Assembly (NCBI RefSeq): GCF_041146395.1 | Contig: NC_090989.1 | Location: 241,852,843-241,916,842, forward strand | DNA: 64,000 nt | Source of the DNA: Eulemur rufifrons | Taxonomy: Eukaryota; Chordata; Mammalia; Primates; Lemuridae | Direction: 5' to 3' | In this document: positions 49,080-63,869 of the stretch, piece after piece | How positions within the stretch are numbered: position 1 is the first letter of the stretch | How the letters are laid out: every line of letters begins with the position of its first letter | Program-made: the position numbers and the translations under genes | Notes under the pieces: generated by a model | The model's database searches: none | What the model saw: only the letters and a program-made list of their open reading frames with translations | What the model was told of the DNA's origin: nothing

Positions 49080-50015
49080 AAGCTCATTCATTGTCGATTC
49101 AACAAATATTTTTTGAGCAGTGACTACATGTCATGTGCTTGGAGATATAACAATGAACAGGTCCATAGGAAAACAGACCTGGCCCCTGCCCTCATGAGGC
49201 TTATGATCTAAAGTGGAAGTGGGGGAAAAACTTTCAATTCCTCAGGAAAAGTCTGGGAAGATCAGAGTGCAGGTGCTTCTTTGTGTGTTCTTTCTATCAA
49301 TGAGTATCTATTAAGCACTCATTGTGTGTCAAGTGCTCTTTTGAGTGTTTAGAATACGTTAGCAAGCAAAATACAAATAGTTTTTGCGCTAGTAAAGCTT
49401 ATAGCCTAGTGGGGGGAAGATGTTGATTAAGTGACTCTAATTAGAAAGAGTGATAAATGTTTCAAAAAGAAAATTATCAGACATAATAAGAACAAATAAA
49501 AACATTGGTCTCTCCAAGGAAATCGAGAAAAGTGTCCATGAGGAAGTCTAGATGCAAATGGTAAATGAGAGTTAGCTAGCACAGAGGAGATGGGTAAAAT
49601 GGTTATGGTTAAGAACAGCATGTTCTAAGGCCCTGAGTAAGAACAGAAGAAAACCCAGTGTGGTAAGACTACTAGGTCAGAAGGAGAGGGAGGCAAAAGG
49701 TAGAATAGCAGAGGCAGACAAGCCAGATCATGTGAGCCACTGAAAGCCATATTAAGAATTTTGTTTTTTATTGTAAGAGCAATGGGAAGGAATTGAATGA
49801 TATTAAGCAGATAAATGGTATGATCAAATATTATAGTTTTCTTTCTGTATGGGTAATAGATGGAATATATTATTAGGAGACCATTTAGGAGACATTACAA
49901 TAACATATATGAAATATGATAGCAGCTTATCTAAGATGGAGAGAGTTGGCTGTTCGGAGAAATATACAATGAGTACAATGGACAAGATTGGTTTTAGAGG
50001 TCAAGGAGAGAGCTG
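49080..50015. repeat. Ancient interspersed repeat(s), family unresolved
   Basis: The opening ATTCAACAAATATTTTTTGA, CTGGCCCCTGCCCTCATGAG and a second start at 49300 (TATCTATTAAGCACTCATTG), then TTCTAAGGCCCTGAGTAAGA and AGCCAGATCATGTGAGCCAC. The start-type motif occurs twice, suggesting two fragments. Confidence 0.35.
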
Positions 50016-50032
50016 ATTTTTGAGAGTCTGGG

Positions 50033-50360
50033 AGGGGTCTGCAATTTGTTTTTCTGTTAAGGATCAGATAGTAAAGATTTTAAGCTTTGCAGGCTGTATG
50101 GTTTCTGTTATAACTGTTCAACTCTGCCATTGTGGTGCACAGCAGCCATGGTCAATATGTAACGAGCACAACTATGTTCCAATTAGATTTATGAGCAATG
50201 AAATTTGAATTTCACATAATTTTTTTCATGAAATAGTCTTCTTTTAAATTTTTTTTAACTGTATATGAATATTAAGACCTCTTAGCTTACCAGTTATATA
50301 CAAACAGGCAAAGGGCTGGATTTGGACTGCAGGGGTGTAGTTTTTCAACTTCTGAGCTAC
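50033..50360 (+). mobile_element. MER20-like hAT remnant
   Basis: GGATCAGATAGTAAAGATTT, TAAGCTTTGCAGGCTGTATG, CAACTCTGCCATTGTGGTGC, GCAGCCATGGTCAATATGTA and a right end with AAAGGGCTGGATTTGGACTG and GTGTAGTTTTTCAACTTCTG match the non-autonomous hAT element MER20 or a close relative. The middle is diverged. Confidence 0.65.
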
Positions 50361-50401
50361 AGCAGTGAGATGGAAGGTATTGCTCTGTGCTGAGATACTG
50401 G

Positions 50402-50439
50402 AAACATTCAAGGATCAAGAAAACATTCAAGGATCAAGA
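50402..50439. repeat. Perfect 19-bp tandem duplication
   Basis: AAACATTCAAGGATCAAGA occurs twice head to tail with no mismatch. It points to a recent small duplication. Confidence 0.95.
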
Positions 50440-51064
50440 GATTTTTATCGCAGGAAAACTAGGTTCCAAAAAGCATACCAAAAAAAAAAAACTGTTAAAA
50501 CAGTGGATAGGGATAGATTATCTGTGAATGAATTACAATGGAAAAAAAGTAAATACAGTAATTTGAACTATTTGATGGGAAAGGGACATGGAAATTAACT
50601 GGGATTGAAAAGTAGGATTTGGGGAATTTTCTGCTGATATGTTCTTAAGGAGGCATAAAAGTTAATGACTTCTGGCATAATGGGGTCCATAATGAAGATT
50701 TGGATATTAACTCCAGAATATTTTAGTACACTGTCACTGGTAATCCAATTAGGTCTACCTTCAGTTTAGGATGATTACCTCAGCTTGAGCTGTTGATAGT
50801 TGGTAACTTGGAAAGGATTTATGTATCCCTTGCCTCCACCTGGACAAACAACAGAGGCTGTAGTCTTGGATAATAGTGCCTCATTCATTGACAAAAGTCA
50901 TGAGTAGGGTAGGATGTAGGATTTTAGTTCCAGACTGAAGCTTCCTTAAGGATTCATTAGCAAGTTGTGATAGAAATAGCAAAAAATAGAAGTCTTTTTT
51001 GCTTCAAATCTAAAGCAGGTTTTTGTTACTAATTTACTTTGTTTCCTTGAAAAGGCAAGAGAAC

Positions 51065-51290
51065 TAACAAGTACCAAGTGTCTACTCTTTACCAGGCATT
51101 CAAATACATGATTTTAATTAAATCCTCTATGGCATCCCTAGCAAGTAAGTATTATTATCTCCCTTCCACAGAGTCTCAGGAAGTTTAAGTAACTTGTCCA
51201 AGTTTACACAGATACTAATACAGAATTCAAGCCTGGTTCTGTTTGACTCCCAAACTCATGCTTTTGTACAAGACCACACTGGCTCCTTGA
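51065..51290 (-). repeat. MIR SINE remnant
   Basis: CCAAGTGTCTACTCTTTACC, ATTATTATCTCCCTTCCACA, AGTTTAAGTAACTTGTCCAA and TTCAAGCCTGGTTCTGTTTG give inverted MIR. Confidence 0.55.
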
Positions 51291-51294
51291 GCAT

Positions 51295-52195
51295 TAGTTT
51301 GCTCATCTATAAAGAAGAGGAGTGCCACCAGATGATTTCAAATGTCCTTTTAGAATGTAATTTTAGATACACAGGGACATTATGGTCAGAGAGAGTAGAC
51401 GAAATGGAAATACATCATGTCCCTTACCTCCTGACACTATTTGCCTTCTAACTTAATGTTATACTCCGAAACGACAAGAGAAATGAATGTCCAAATCTAA
51501 AGTTATAGGAAAATACTACTTCAAATTTAGAACCAAAAAGTGTGTGAATTATCCAAATGGACAATATGAGTGCTGACTATTCATCTTTCCACACTTTGCC
51601 AAAAAAGTTTTAAAAATAAAATAAAAATTACATAATGTGACAACAAACATGTCATGAAATATTGGATGAAAAACTTACTAATCAGGTTTAAAATCTGACA
51701 TATTTCTCTGAACTGACAAATGATGAAGCCTTTAGAAGTGATTCTTTTACTCTGCTGCTTTTAGTACAGAGCTTTGTACTTTGATTGAAAGCATTAGACT
51801 TGTCAAAATATTTCCCACACAATCACTGGGTAGGAGATAGAACAAAAGACAGAAAGAATGAATCAGGTGCAATAATCATCTCCAGTGTTGCGGTAACCAA
51901 GAGCAACAATATTTCAGGAAAATTTCTACGCTGAAGAGTGTTTCTAAACAGAATGGTGAACATAAAGTTAACTGGACTTGGAAGGCAACAATCCTTTTTG
52001 AAAATCTCTATATGGCCATTTACTAAATATTATAATAATACTTAATTGTCATTTACATTGCTAATATATGAGAAACTAATATGACATACAGTGGGGATGG
52101 TTAATGGGTGCAAAAATATAATTAGATAATTAGATAGAATGGACAACATTTGATAGCACAATGAAGCAACTTTTAACAAAATAGGCACAGATGGG
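51295..52195. other. No feature recognised
   Basis: Unique AT-rich sequence. Confidence 0.4.
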
Positions 52196-52196
52196 A

Positions 52197-52665
52197 CATA
52201 TTTTAAAATTCTAAAGCCATATATGAAAAAGCCACAGCCAACAGCGTACTGAATAGGGAAAAATTGAAAGCATTCCCGCTAAGAACTTGAATAAGACAAG
52301 GTTGCCCTCTGTCACCACTTCTATTCAACATAGTGCTAGAAGTCCTTGCCAGAGCAATCAGACAAGAGAAGGGAATCAAGGGTATCCAAATGGGGAAAGA
52401 AGAGGTCAAATTATCACTCTTTACTGATATGACATTATATCTAGAAAACCCCAAAGATTCAACCAAGAGACTCCTGAAATGGATAATGAATTCAGCAAAG
52501 TCTCAGGCTACAAAATCAATGCACACAAATCAGTAGCTTTCATATACACCAATATCAGTCAAGCTGAGAATCAAATCAAAAATGCAATACCTTTAATAAT
52601 AGCATCGAAGAAATAAAATACTTAGGAATATATTTAACTAAGGAGGTGAGAGACCTATATACGGA
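52197..52665 (+). mobile_element. L1 ORF2 fragment (reverse-transcriptase region)
   Basis: The text preserves recognisable L1 reverse transcriptase: GTTGCCCTCTGTCACCACTT and a short frame reading [16 protein letters not shown], then [10 protein letters not shown] at the site of the usual F-A-D-D catalytic box, which is damaged here. It continues with the region encoding LLKW and ends before a GGAA tract. Only a small part of ORF2 remains, with breaks, and the ends of the element are lacking. Confidence 0.85.
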
Positions 52666-52683
52666 GAAGGAAGGAAGGAAGGA

Positions 52684-52878
52684 AAGATTAGCCAGGCATA
52701 GTGGTACATACCTCTAATCCCAGCTACTCAGGTGGCTGAGGCAGGAAGGAGGATCGCTTGAGCCCAGGAGTTCGAAGATTCAGTGAGCTATGATTCTACC
52801 ACGGCACTTCAGCCTGGGCAACAAAGCAAGATCCTATCTCTACAAAAACAAAACAAAACAAAACAAAAACACAACCAA
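52684..52878 (+). mobile_element. Alu right monomer / 5'-truncated Alu
   Basis: ATTAGCCAGGCATAGTGGTA, CCCAGCTACTCAGGTGGCTG, AGGATCGCTTGAGCCCAGGA and CAGCCTGGGCAACAAAGCAA are right-monomer Alu text ending in an (AAAAC)n tail (about 52845-52875). It abuts a (GGAA)n tract at 52666-52684 in place of the usual A-rich middle. Confidence 0.85.
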
Positions 52879-53155
52879 AAAAAACCCAGATATTTAAGCA
52901 GATATTTTGTTTACATCATAAAAACATCCAAATGACTCAGCTAATTCTTATTCATACTCAAAAATAGTACTCTGTTGCAAAGTATAAGAGTGTAATTTGC
53001 TAAATTCCCCTGTCCCACAGCCTGCCAAGCCATTCGTTGAAGACCGGACTTGCCTAAACCCGCAAAAGGTAAGGAGATTCCACATGGCTGTACAGGGGAG
53101 CTGAGTACTTCTGTTCTGGTTGAATATGAAGAGAGGGGCACAGTTACATGCACAG

Positions 53156-53169
53156 CTTTTTTGACTTTT
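53156..53169. repeat. Target-site duplication, left, of the lemur Alu
   Basis: CTTTTTTGACTTTT, identical to 53512-53525. Confidence 0.9.
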
Positions 53170-57055
<3,886 letters not shown>

Positions 57056-57059
57056 AAAG

Positions 57060-57190
57060 GCCTGGAGTTAAGTACCCAAAAGCATAGTTTCAACTATTAG
57101 CTCTATTCCTAACTGGTTGTGTGCCTCTGGAAAGCATCACTGCACTTCTCTGAGCCTCAGTTTACTCATTTGAAGGCTGGTCTAGGACAA
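57060..57190 (+). repeat. MIR-like remnant
   Basis: ATTCCTAACTGGTTGTGTGC, CACTTCTCTGAGCCTCAGTT and TACTCATTTGAAGGCTGG give the MIR core. Confidence 0.4.
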
Positions 57191-57821
57191 TGTTTCCCAA
57201 AGCTAAATGAGATGATTTTAGGTGGTACATGTACAAACTTGATTTGTTATGCATTTCTTTTATCATTTATCAGGAAGAAATAGTCAGCCTGCTAAATCTA
57301 TGACCCTTGAATATAGTTTTTTAGAAGGTATCTAAGGAAGGTATTTTAGTGTATTTTTAAAAAAAGAGAATCCACATAGAAAAAAATATTAAATAACTAG
57401 TTATGTTAAAGTCCAAGTATGGGAATTAATGAAGTTTGAGAGATACTGGAGTGGTTAACAATTTCTATGGTTTCATCAAGGTACAGCATTATATAATTGT
57501 ATAAAAAATAGTTGGAAGAAAAAACAAGGAGAGAGGAAACAAGGAAGGAAGAGAGAGAGGAGTAGAGAAAGAATTTTAAGAAGAATATATATTTCTGTGT
57601 AGGCTTGTAAAATGCCATAGCCATGGATGGCAAATATCAACCCACATAAGAAACTCTAAAAGGCAAGTTCAGGCAAATTATTCAGTTAAACATTCGTGGG
57701 TAGAGGTTTTAAAGGCAGAATCCCAATTATGTAAATCAGGCTTTCTTAACCCTCGGAACATGAGCTAAAAATCTCCACCATGTCTGCAGAGCCAAGTGAT
57801 GTGGAAATTTGATGTATTAAA

Positions 57822-59065
57822 TATGAAATGTCCGATTTCAAACCAGAAGTTTAGTTTGTTATATCTCAAACAAGAAGCAGTACAATTAATCCAAGTATGT
57901 GCCTAAAATACGACACAGCTTTGCCATCTTCATGGTAGGTTGGTTATGCCAGCAGCGAAGAAACCTGGAGAGCAAGTGGCAATGAAATTATGAAAGGTGT
58001 TTTCCACAGCTTGTTGTGAACTGAATATTTTTCCTTGCAGGAAGTTGTCTAACGCCTGGAAGAAGTGGTAGTCAGTTGGTGTAAGGTGTGGTGAATACGG
58101 TAGATGACACAGAGTTTCCAAGTCCAGCTTCTACAGTTTGAGCAGCATTGTTTGTGCAACATGTGGTCAAGCATTACCTTGCAAGAGCATTGGCCTGTTT
58201 CTGTTGACCAATCTCAGCAGCTTAATCATAAGATCCTCATCATTTTGTCCAATTGGTTGCAGTAGACATCCACTGTAATTGATTGACCGGTATTCATGAA
58301 GCTGTAGTGGATAATACCATGGCTGGACCACCAAATAGACACCATTGGCTTTTTTTAATGAATATTATGTTTTGGACTGTGTTTGGGCACTTCATCTTTA
58401 TCCAACCATTGTGCCAAATGTTTGTGATTGTCAAAAAGAGTACATTTTTAATCACATGTAACAATACGGTATAGAAATGGTTCCCCTTTATGTCGTGACA
58501 GCAAAGAAAGGCAAGCTTGGAGACAATTTCTCTTCTGACACTCATTTAATTCATGCAGTACCCATGTATCCACCTTCTTTACCTTTCAAATGCTCCAATA
58601 TTGTTGGAATAATAACGTCAACCTTTGCTGCTAATTCACGCTTATGTTGAAATGGATTCGCTTCCACTACGTCTTTCAGCTCATCATTATCCACCTTGAT
58701 CTCAGGTCACTCACATGGCTCATTTTCAATATTAAAATTACCAGAATGGAACTTCTCAAACCATCAACACACTGTTCATTCGTTAGCCAGATCCTCCCCA
58801 AACACTTCATTGATATTTCGAGCTGTCTGTGCTGTGTTGGTTCCATGATGAAACTCATATTAGAAAATAACATGGATTTTTGACTTATCTGTGGTTTCAC
58901 AAAAATTGCTCTAAAAACAAATTGAAAGATAATCACAAGCCAAACCGTGGACTTGAACGAATGAGGATGCCCCTTCACAATAAACATAAAACAAGAAATG
59001 TCAAAGTGAAATATCATAGACATCAACTGTCAAACTTAGTAATTAAGGAAACCAGACATTTCATA
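57822..59065 (-). mobile_element. Mariner DNA transposon with both termini
   Basis: A Tc1/mariner-superfamily element, about 1.24 kb, the normal mariner length. The two ends match in inverted orientation: TATGAAATGTCCGATTTC from 57822 and TATGAAATGTCTGGTTTC read inward from 59065. Each begins with TA, the target dinucleotide that mariners duplicate. The inner sequence is a disrupted mariner transposase read on the minus strand. The terminus is unlike the Hsmar1/MADE1 terminus I know (TTAGGTTGGTGCAAAAGTAA), so this belongs to a different mariner family. Confidence 0.9.
57905..58895 (-). pseudogene. Mariner transposase, disrupted
   Basis: Relic of a cut-and-paste transposase with an N-terminal DNA-binding helix-turn-helix region and a DD34D catalytic domain. 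Minus-strand reading shows TARNINEVFGEDLANE, then a stop and WFEKFHSGNF near 58.75 kb; VKKVDTWVLHELNECQ, SLLSRHKGEPFLYRIVTCD with the first catalytic Asp kept and a stop at the next residue (usual D-E-K-W). The HDNA-type box reads QGNA followed by a stop and PHVAQ, so the second Asp is Gly. The third Asp is kept in PTDYHFF, followed by QALDNFLQGKIFSSQQ. A small deletion between the helix-turn-helix part and VKKVD shifts the frame. With at least eight stops, one frameshift and a lost catalytic residue it is inactive. Confidence 0.93.
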
Positions 59066-59069
59066 CTTA

Positions 59070-60950
59070 ATAACCTAAAATAATTACCCAGGCAAGGCAG
59101 GCAAATAAAACTTACCACAAAACTTGGAGGACTGAGTTACATGCCTACATAGGCTATCTTTACTGATCAAATTATCCAGGTAATCTAATAACCTCCTTGT
59201 TGCATTGACTATGTTGCCACAGCCAATCCCAATGCCAAACTTTTAATTAGGACAGCTTATTGAGAATAAATGCCAAAGGGTATCCAATTAGTCAGAGATA
59301 AAAAACAGATTGAATTAATGGGTACTAATATAAGCAATATTCTAAGTCTTATACATCTAGGATATGTGTAAATGCTTTTATCTAGTAATATTAAGACATT
59401 TTTAGCTTAATATTTTTCTGTTGTTATGTTCAAGTTGCCTGAATTTTTTTAGTAAGATAATAAAAGTAAAATCTAACTTTCCCTTCTTCTTCACTCCTGT
59501 ATCTTTCTTTAAGAGTCAATAAAATGAAAATCATTCAAATAGAAATCTTTAATGTGTACACACATATGCACACACATACCCATGCATACACACAAATGAC
59601 ACAGGCACACATTTTAAATGAATACCATCAAATAAAGTTTATTTTAGAAATTCCATAGTTATGCACATCAGAGATGGACCAATCCAAGAAGTATATAAAA
59701 ATGAATCTCAACCATGCCTTAAGTGGATTCCTTTCTTGTCTTATCTTATAGTCTAACAACAAAAGGTCACTTTTTTGATATAGCCTTCAGTGTTTCTTAG
59801 ATTCCAAGTGCCATTTCTCCAAATAACCATAGTAACTCCATATTTGTTGTTTTGCAAAGCATTTTCCCACTCATTTTCTCTATGTAATACAGCAATCTTA
59901 TGGGATAGGAACACCTTAAGAAGAACTGGCTGACTTCTCTGAGAATTTCCTTTTACAAGAAAAGGTCAAGATAGTAAGAAAACAATACTAATAACAGCAG
60001 CTATTTATTGAACATTTACTACTATCAGTAGTTTTTATGAGAAAAAAATCTTTCTTATTCCTCACAACATTGAAAAGAGATATTATGAACCTAAATTGAT
60101 ATTTTTCTGACACCGGAAAGATTTGATTCTATTTCACACCACCCCCTTACTAATGGGTCGCACTTAATGTTGGTTGAATGAAACCTAATACTCAGACAAG
60201 CTCTTTTCAAATGAGCTTGATAGCAGATGTCAGTTCAAATCCATTAGGTAGCCAGGATCAAGTAGAAATGGTTGGAAATTTCCCAATTGACTATGAGTAA
60301 TAGTGAGGCAATCTGGGTAATAGATAAACCCATTCACACCAACTCTTCTCCAAATTCCCAAGAAGCATTGTCACTAGTAGGGTGGGCCAAAAAACACTAA
60401 CTGGTTGCCTGAGAGGAAAGGTGGGGAAAGAGGAGATTTGCTCTAACGGGCAGGTCATTCTACTGCCAATACAGTCCTGGAAGGGTCTAGTTTCAACAGG
60501 TGCCAGTCCTGGGACCATCCCAAAGTTGATTGAGCCATACCACCAGCAGTAGATCTCAGTTCCCCTAAACATCCAAGCATGAGAGAAAGCTGGCAATGTG
60601 AACATTCAATGGCAAAATATCTGAGGATTATGCTACATAAACACATGCAGGTTGTCACACTCATCATTAATGGAAGTAATCATGTGCTAAAGTATTCTAA
60701 GTGCTGGTGTGTTAAACCTATGTGCAAATTGTCAAGGACTATGCCAAACAATAATAGCAGTAAGCCCATGTTCAGATGCTGGTAAAAGGAATGGGCTCAT
60801 CACCAAGAGGGAATTAAATAATGCTAATAAATCACATTTGGGAAGCACTTTCTTCATATTACTTTGTGTGATCTGTAACATTCCTTTGCAGTGGAGTATG
60901 ACATCTTTTATTCTCTTTTTCCAAATTAGGAAACAGGTTCAGAGTATAAC
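59070..60950. other. Mostly unique sequence
   Basis: No gene seen. A CA-rich patch with scattered CACACA runs lies at about 59560-59625. Two overlapping frames on the minus strand (60291-60667) match no protein I know. Confidence 0.4.
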
Positions 60951-60954
60951 TAAA

Positions 60955-61170
60955 ATTTATTGAATGCTAATTGCGTCCCAGGCTCTGTGTTTAGAATATT
61001 ATTTGCATTATCTTATTTAATCCTTACAACAAGCTTAAGAGGAAAATTTCATCATTACTCTATTTATTACCAGAGGTAATTGAAAGTTAGAGAAGTCAAG
61101 CACCAGTAGTCATGTGGCTGGTAAGTAGTCCTCTGAGATTCTAGAATAGGTCAGTCTGACTCCAAACTGC
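60955..61170 (-). repeat. MIR SINE remnant
   Basis: TTATTGAATGCTAATTGCGT, TCTTATTTAATCCTTACAAC, AATTGAAAGTTAGAGAAGTC and AGTCATGTGGCTGGTAAGTA give an inverted MIR. Confidence 0.55.
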
Positions 61171-61639
61171 GTTAGCACCACACTGCATTTATTTGATAAG
61201 AACACAAGCAAGTTGCCCAGGATATCTAATCACAAACCTATCTCTACTAATTCCAAAGCCCTTTATTTTTCCATGCCCAGATTCTCTTCAAAATTGAATC
61301 TAGTAGTAGATGTTATCAAAGGAAGTGTGGATTCTTCCTCTCTAGGAATCTCATAAGTGAAGCTATTCACCTAAGTTTCCATCCAGAGAGAGGCATAGCC
61401 ATCAGGAATAAATTCTTTTTGAGCACTTTCCATCTGCCCCACATTATGATAACACTGTTGAACTCACCAAAATGAACCTGATGACTTCTGTAATTCCCAA
61501 CAGCAACATGTTTCTCTAAACCAACAAAAAGAGGTACTCGTAACCTTTTCAGGTTACATGTTTGCTGTTAACAGGCGTATATAAAATGATTTCATTTTCC
61601 TTTGTGCTATTTGAGGAGCAGAGGTAAAAGCCCAGCTTC

Positions 61640-62010
61640 TTGACTTTGAATCATACACCTTGAACCATAGGTTGGGCAAGTTGGTGGTCACCTTCAGGTC
61701 CCAACCTGCAGGGCAACCCACCTCTGAAAGCCTCGTCATTCGGGGAGGTGAGTGTGCCAGGCTCCACAAACCTGGACTTGCTGGTGGAAGGCCTCTCCAG
61801 CCAAGCACAGCACAGCCAGGAAAGGGTGGTGGGAGGTGGGAAGCAAGCTCAGGGCTGGCAAGTGGGCCGAGTGAGTCACCTCTTTGATGTGGAGCGGTTA
61901 TTCCAAACACAGCAAAGATGAGCAAGCATTTCCTTCCCCTGGCTACCCCGACTACCACGGCGACAGTGCCTTAGTGTAGGAAACTGAGTCACAGGCCAGA
62001 AAGGTTTCAG
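61640..62010. promoter_or_regulatory. GC-richer patch with paired AP-1-type sites
   Basis: Within AT-rich surroundings this block is clearly GC-richer, although it is not a CpG island. It holds two perfect TGAGTCA sites (61872-61878 and 61985-61991), 113 bases apart, and several surviving CpGs. A splice-donor-like GAGGTGAGTG lies at about 61745-61754. It could be an enhancer or an unannotated exon and promoter. The frames on either strand (75 and 134 codons) show no known protein. Confidence 0.25.
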
Positions 62011-62737
62011 AGTTACAGGAGAGGAAACTGCTAGTCTATACTGTAATATCAGCTTTACTAAGATGAATCTGGTCTCACTCTGGTAAAATTTCAATCTGCC
62101 TTATGTACATAAACTAGTTTTCTCTTTATTTATAAAACCATTCCTCATTGCTCCCTATTCTTAGTAGAGATGCCAATTAAGAGGCACGCACGTACAGCAA
62201 GACTTCAGCAGTATTAACTATTTAAAGAAAATGATTAATATTTTAGTAAAAAGCGTACTCTGGGATTGTCTTACTTAGTGAATGAGAATGCCACAAAGAA
62301 AAGATTGTTAAACCTGCCAGTAGTTCTGATAATGCCTGGTTTTATCGTAAGAACAAAAGATTTGAATCCTGGATCATTCTAGAATCTGTCTGGCCCAGGC
62401 TAAACGGATCTAGTCTGTCTGCAGAAAACAGAGGGAAGGCACCACCATTCCCACTGGTTCCAACTTTGGGCAGGATTGTCTGTTGGTAACTTGGCACACT
62501 TCCTTCTTTTCTCTCCTTGGAAGCAGGGCCCAGAAGCCTAGGAGTCCTTAGTAGTGCTCTGGTTTTGGGTCCTCCAATGAGAGACACTTGCATGAGAAGG
62601 TGAAAGAGAAGGCACTATTTTTGCTGTGACGGTAGCAAGCAGGTACAGGGGCTTTGGCAGATAGAAGACCTGAGATTTTTGCCAGTGACTTCTAAGGGTC
62701 TTCCTGCGGATCACCCACTTTGTTGCTTCAAGTAGCT

Positions 62738-62746
62738 GAGGTAAGT
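62738..62746 (+). promoter_or_regulatory. Strong 5' splice-site match
   Basis: GAG|GTAAGT at 62738-62746 is a perfect consensus 5' splice site (boundary 62740/62741). No good 3' splice site or frame lies upstream, so it could be the end of a first, non-coding exon or chance. Confidence 0.2.
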
Positions 62747-62812
62747 GATGGATGTTCCCTGCAAAACTTCTGCGCTTTCTGAGTTCCTGAACATAAATAA
62801 TAGTTTCCCTGA

Positions 62813-62831
62813 TTTTTTTTTTTTTTTTTTT
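62813..62831. repeat. Poly(T) run
   Basis: A 19-base T-run. No retroelement body adjoins it that I can identify. Confidence 0.9.
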
Positions 62832-62834
62832 GTC

Positions 62835-63865
62835 TTACAATGTTTTGTAATTCCCTAAATTAAATTTCGTCCTGGTTAAAATAGCTACAGTATTTTTGAC
62901 CAAACACTGCCTGGCACATAGTTCAAAAGAGCAAAGAATGCATCCAAACAACTTACCTTCCACAAATTATTATATGAAGGATCTATTTTCATCTAGGAAC
63001 TCATCTTTTTCAAATTTTTAGTATTTCCATTGTGTGCCACTTCTTGTGGCGATGAACTACAAGATGTACTACTCAATCATGAAGTATTATATATTTCATG
63101 CTTTGAGGCATCTCTTCTATAGTAGTAATATATATTCATCTGCCCTATGCCATTTATCTCCTTATGTATATTGATCATACTAAATTGAAGAGTTCTAGTT
63201 GTTTAGTCTGTTCTTATGTCAGAGAATATAAACACACACACATCCTGAATTTTATTTAGGATTTAGAATTTATTACCTGAATTCTTAACAATAGCATCCA
63301 AAATTTTGAGTCATGTAGGCCAGAGTAAAGAGGCAAGACAAGAATTTCAGAGAAAAATAGCATCTTTGTGAATAAACTTTCTTCCTTCACAAAAATTAGG
63401 CCTCATCTTTGTTCCCTTTTGTCTCTTTTATATTTTATTTTCACTTCCCAATCAGCAAAGGAAAGATGCTTAATTTTAGACACTATATACCTGAAGCTCA
63501 ACATTGTGGGTAAGGGGAGTTATTTGGAATAGCTTAAACTATAAGACCTTGTTATATCAGATAAACATCTAATCACAATGGAGTGAATAAAATATCATGG
63601 GATTAATAAGTTTGACAGGGCTGGATAGGTTTTGGTTTCCCTGTGTAGGACATTTATAACTGACATAAATGCTCTATGATTTTGTGGATGATGTCATTTG
63701 ATTATTTAACTTTCCTAGAAAGTAAGAGTTTTAGATGTTCACTGACAAAACTCCATCATCTTTCCTTCTTTTCTGTGTTCCATGAGATTTTCAATGTAAA
63801 TCAGAAGTCAAAACTTGGAAGCTCAGACCACAGAACAAAGATGTCTGTTATTCATTAATTCATTG
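62835..63865. other. No feature recognised
   Basis: Unique AT-rich sequence. Confidence 0.4.
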
Positions 63866-63869
63866 AAAA

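Noticed and set aside
58676..59026. 116-codon frame on the minus strand
   Set aside because: It is the mariner transposase region read in the wrong frame. The true transposase frame here has several stops.
61554..61958. 134-codon open frame, minus strand
   Set aside because: It is open because the region is GC-richer and has few stops. The Pro/Leu/Gly-rich translation matches no family I know.
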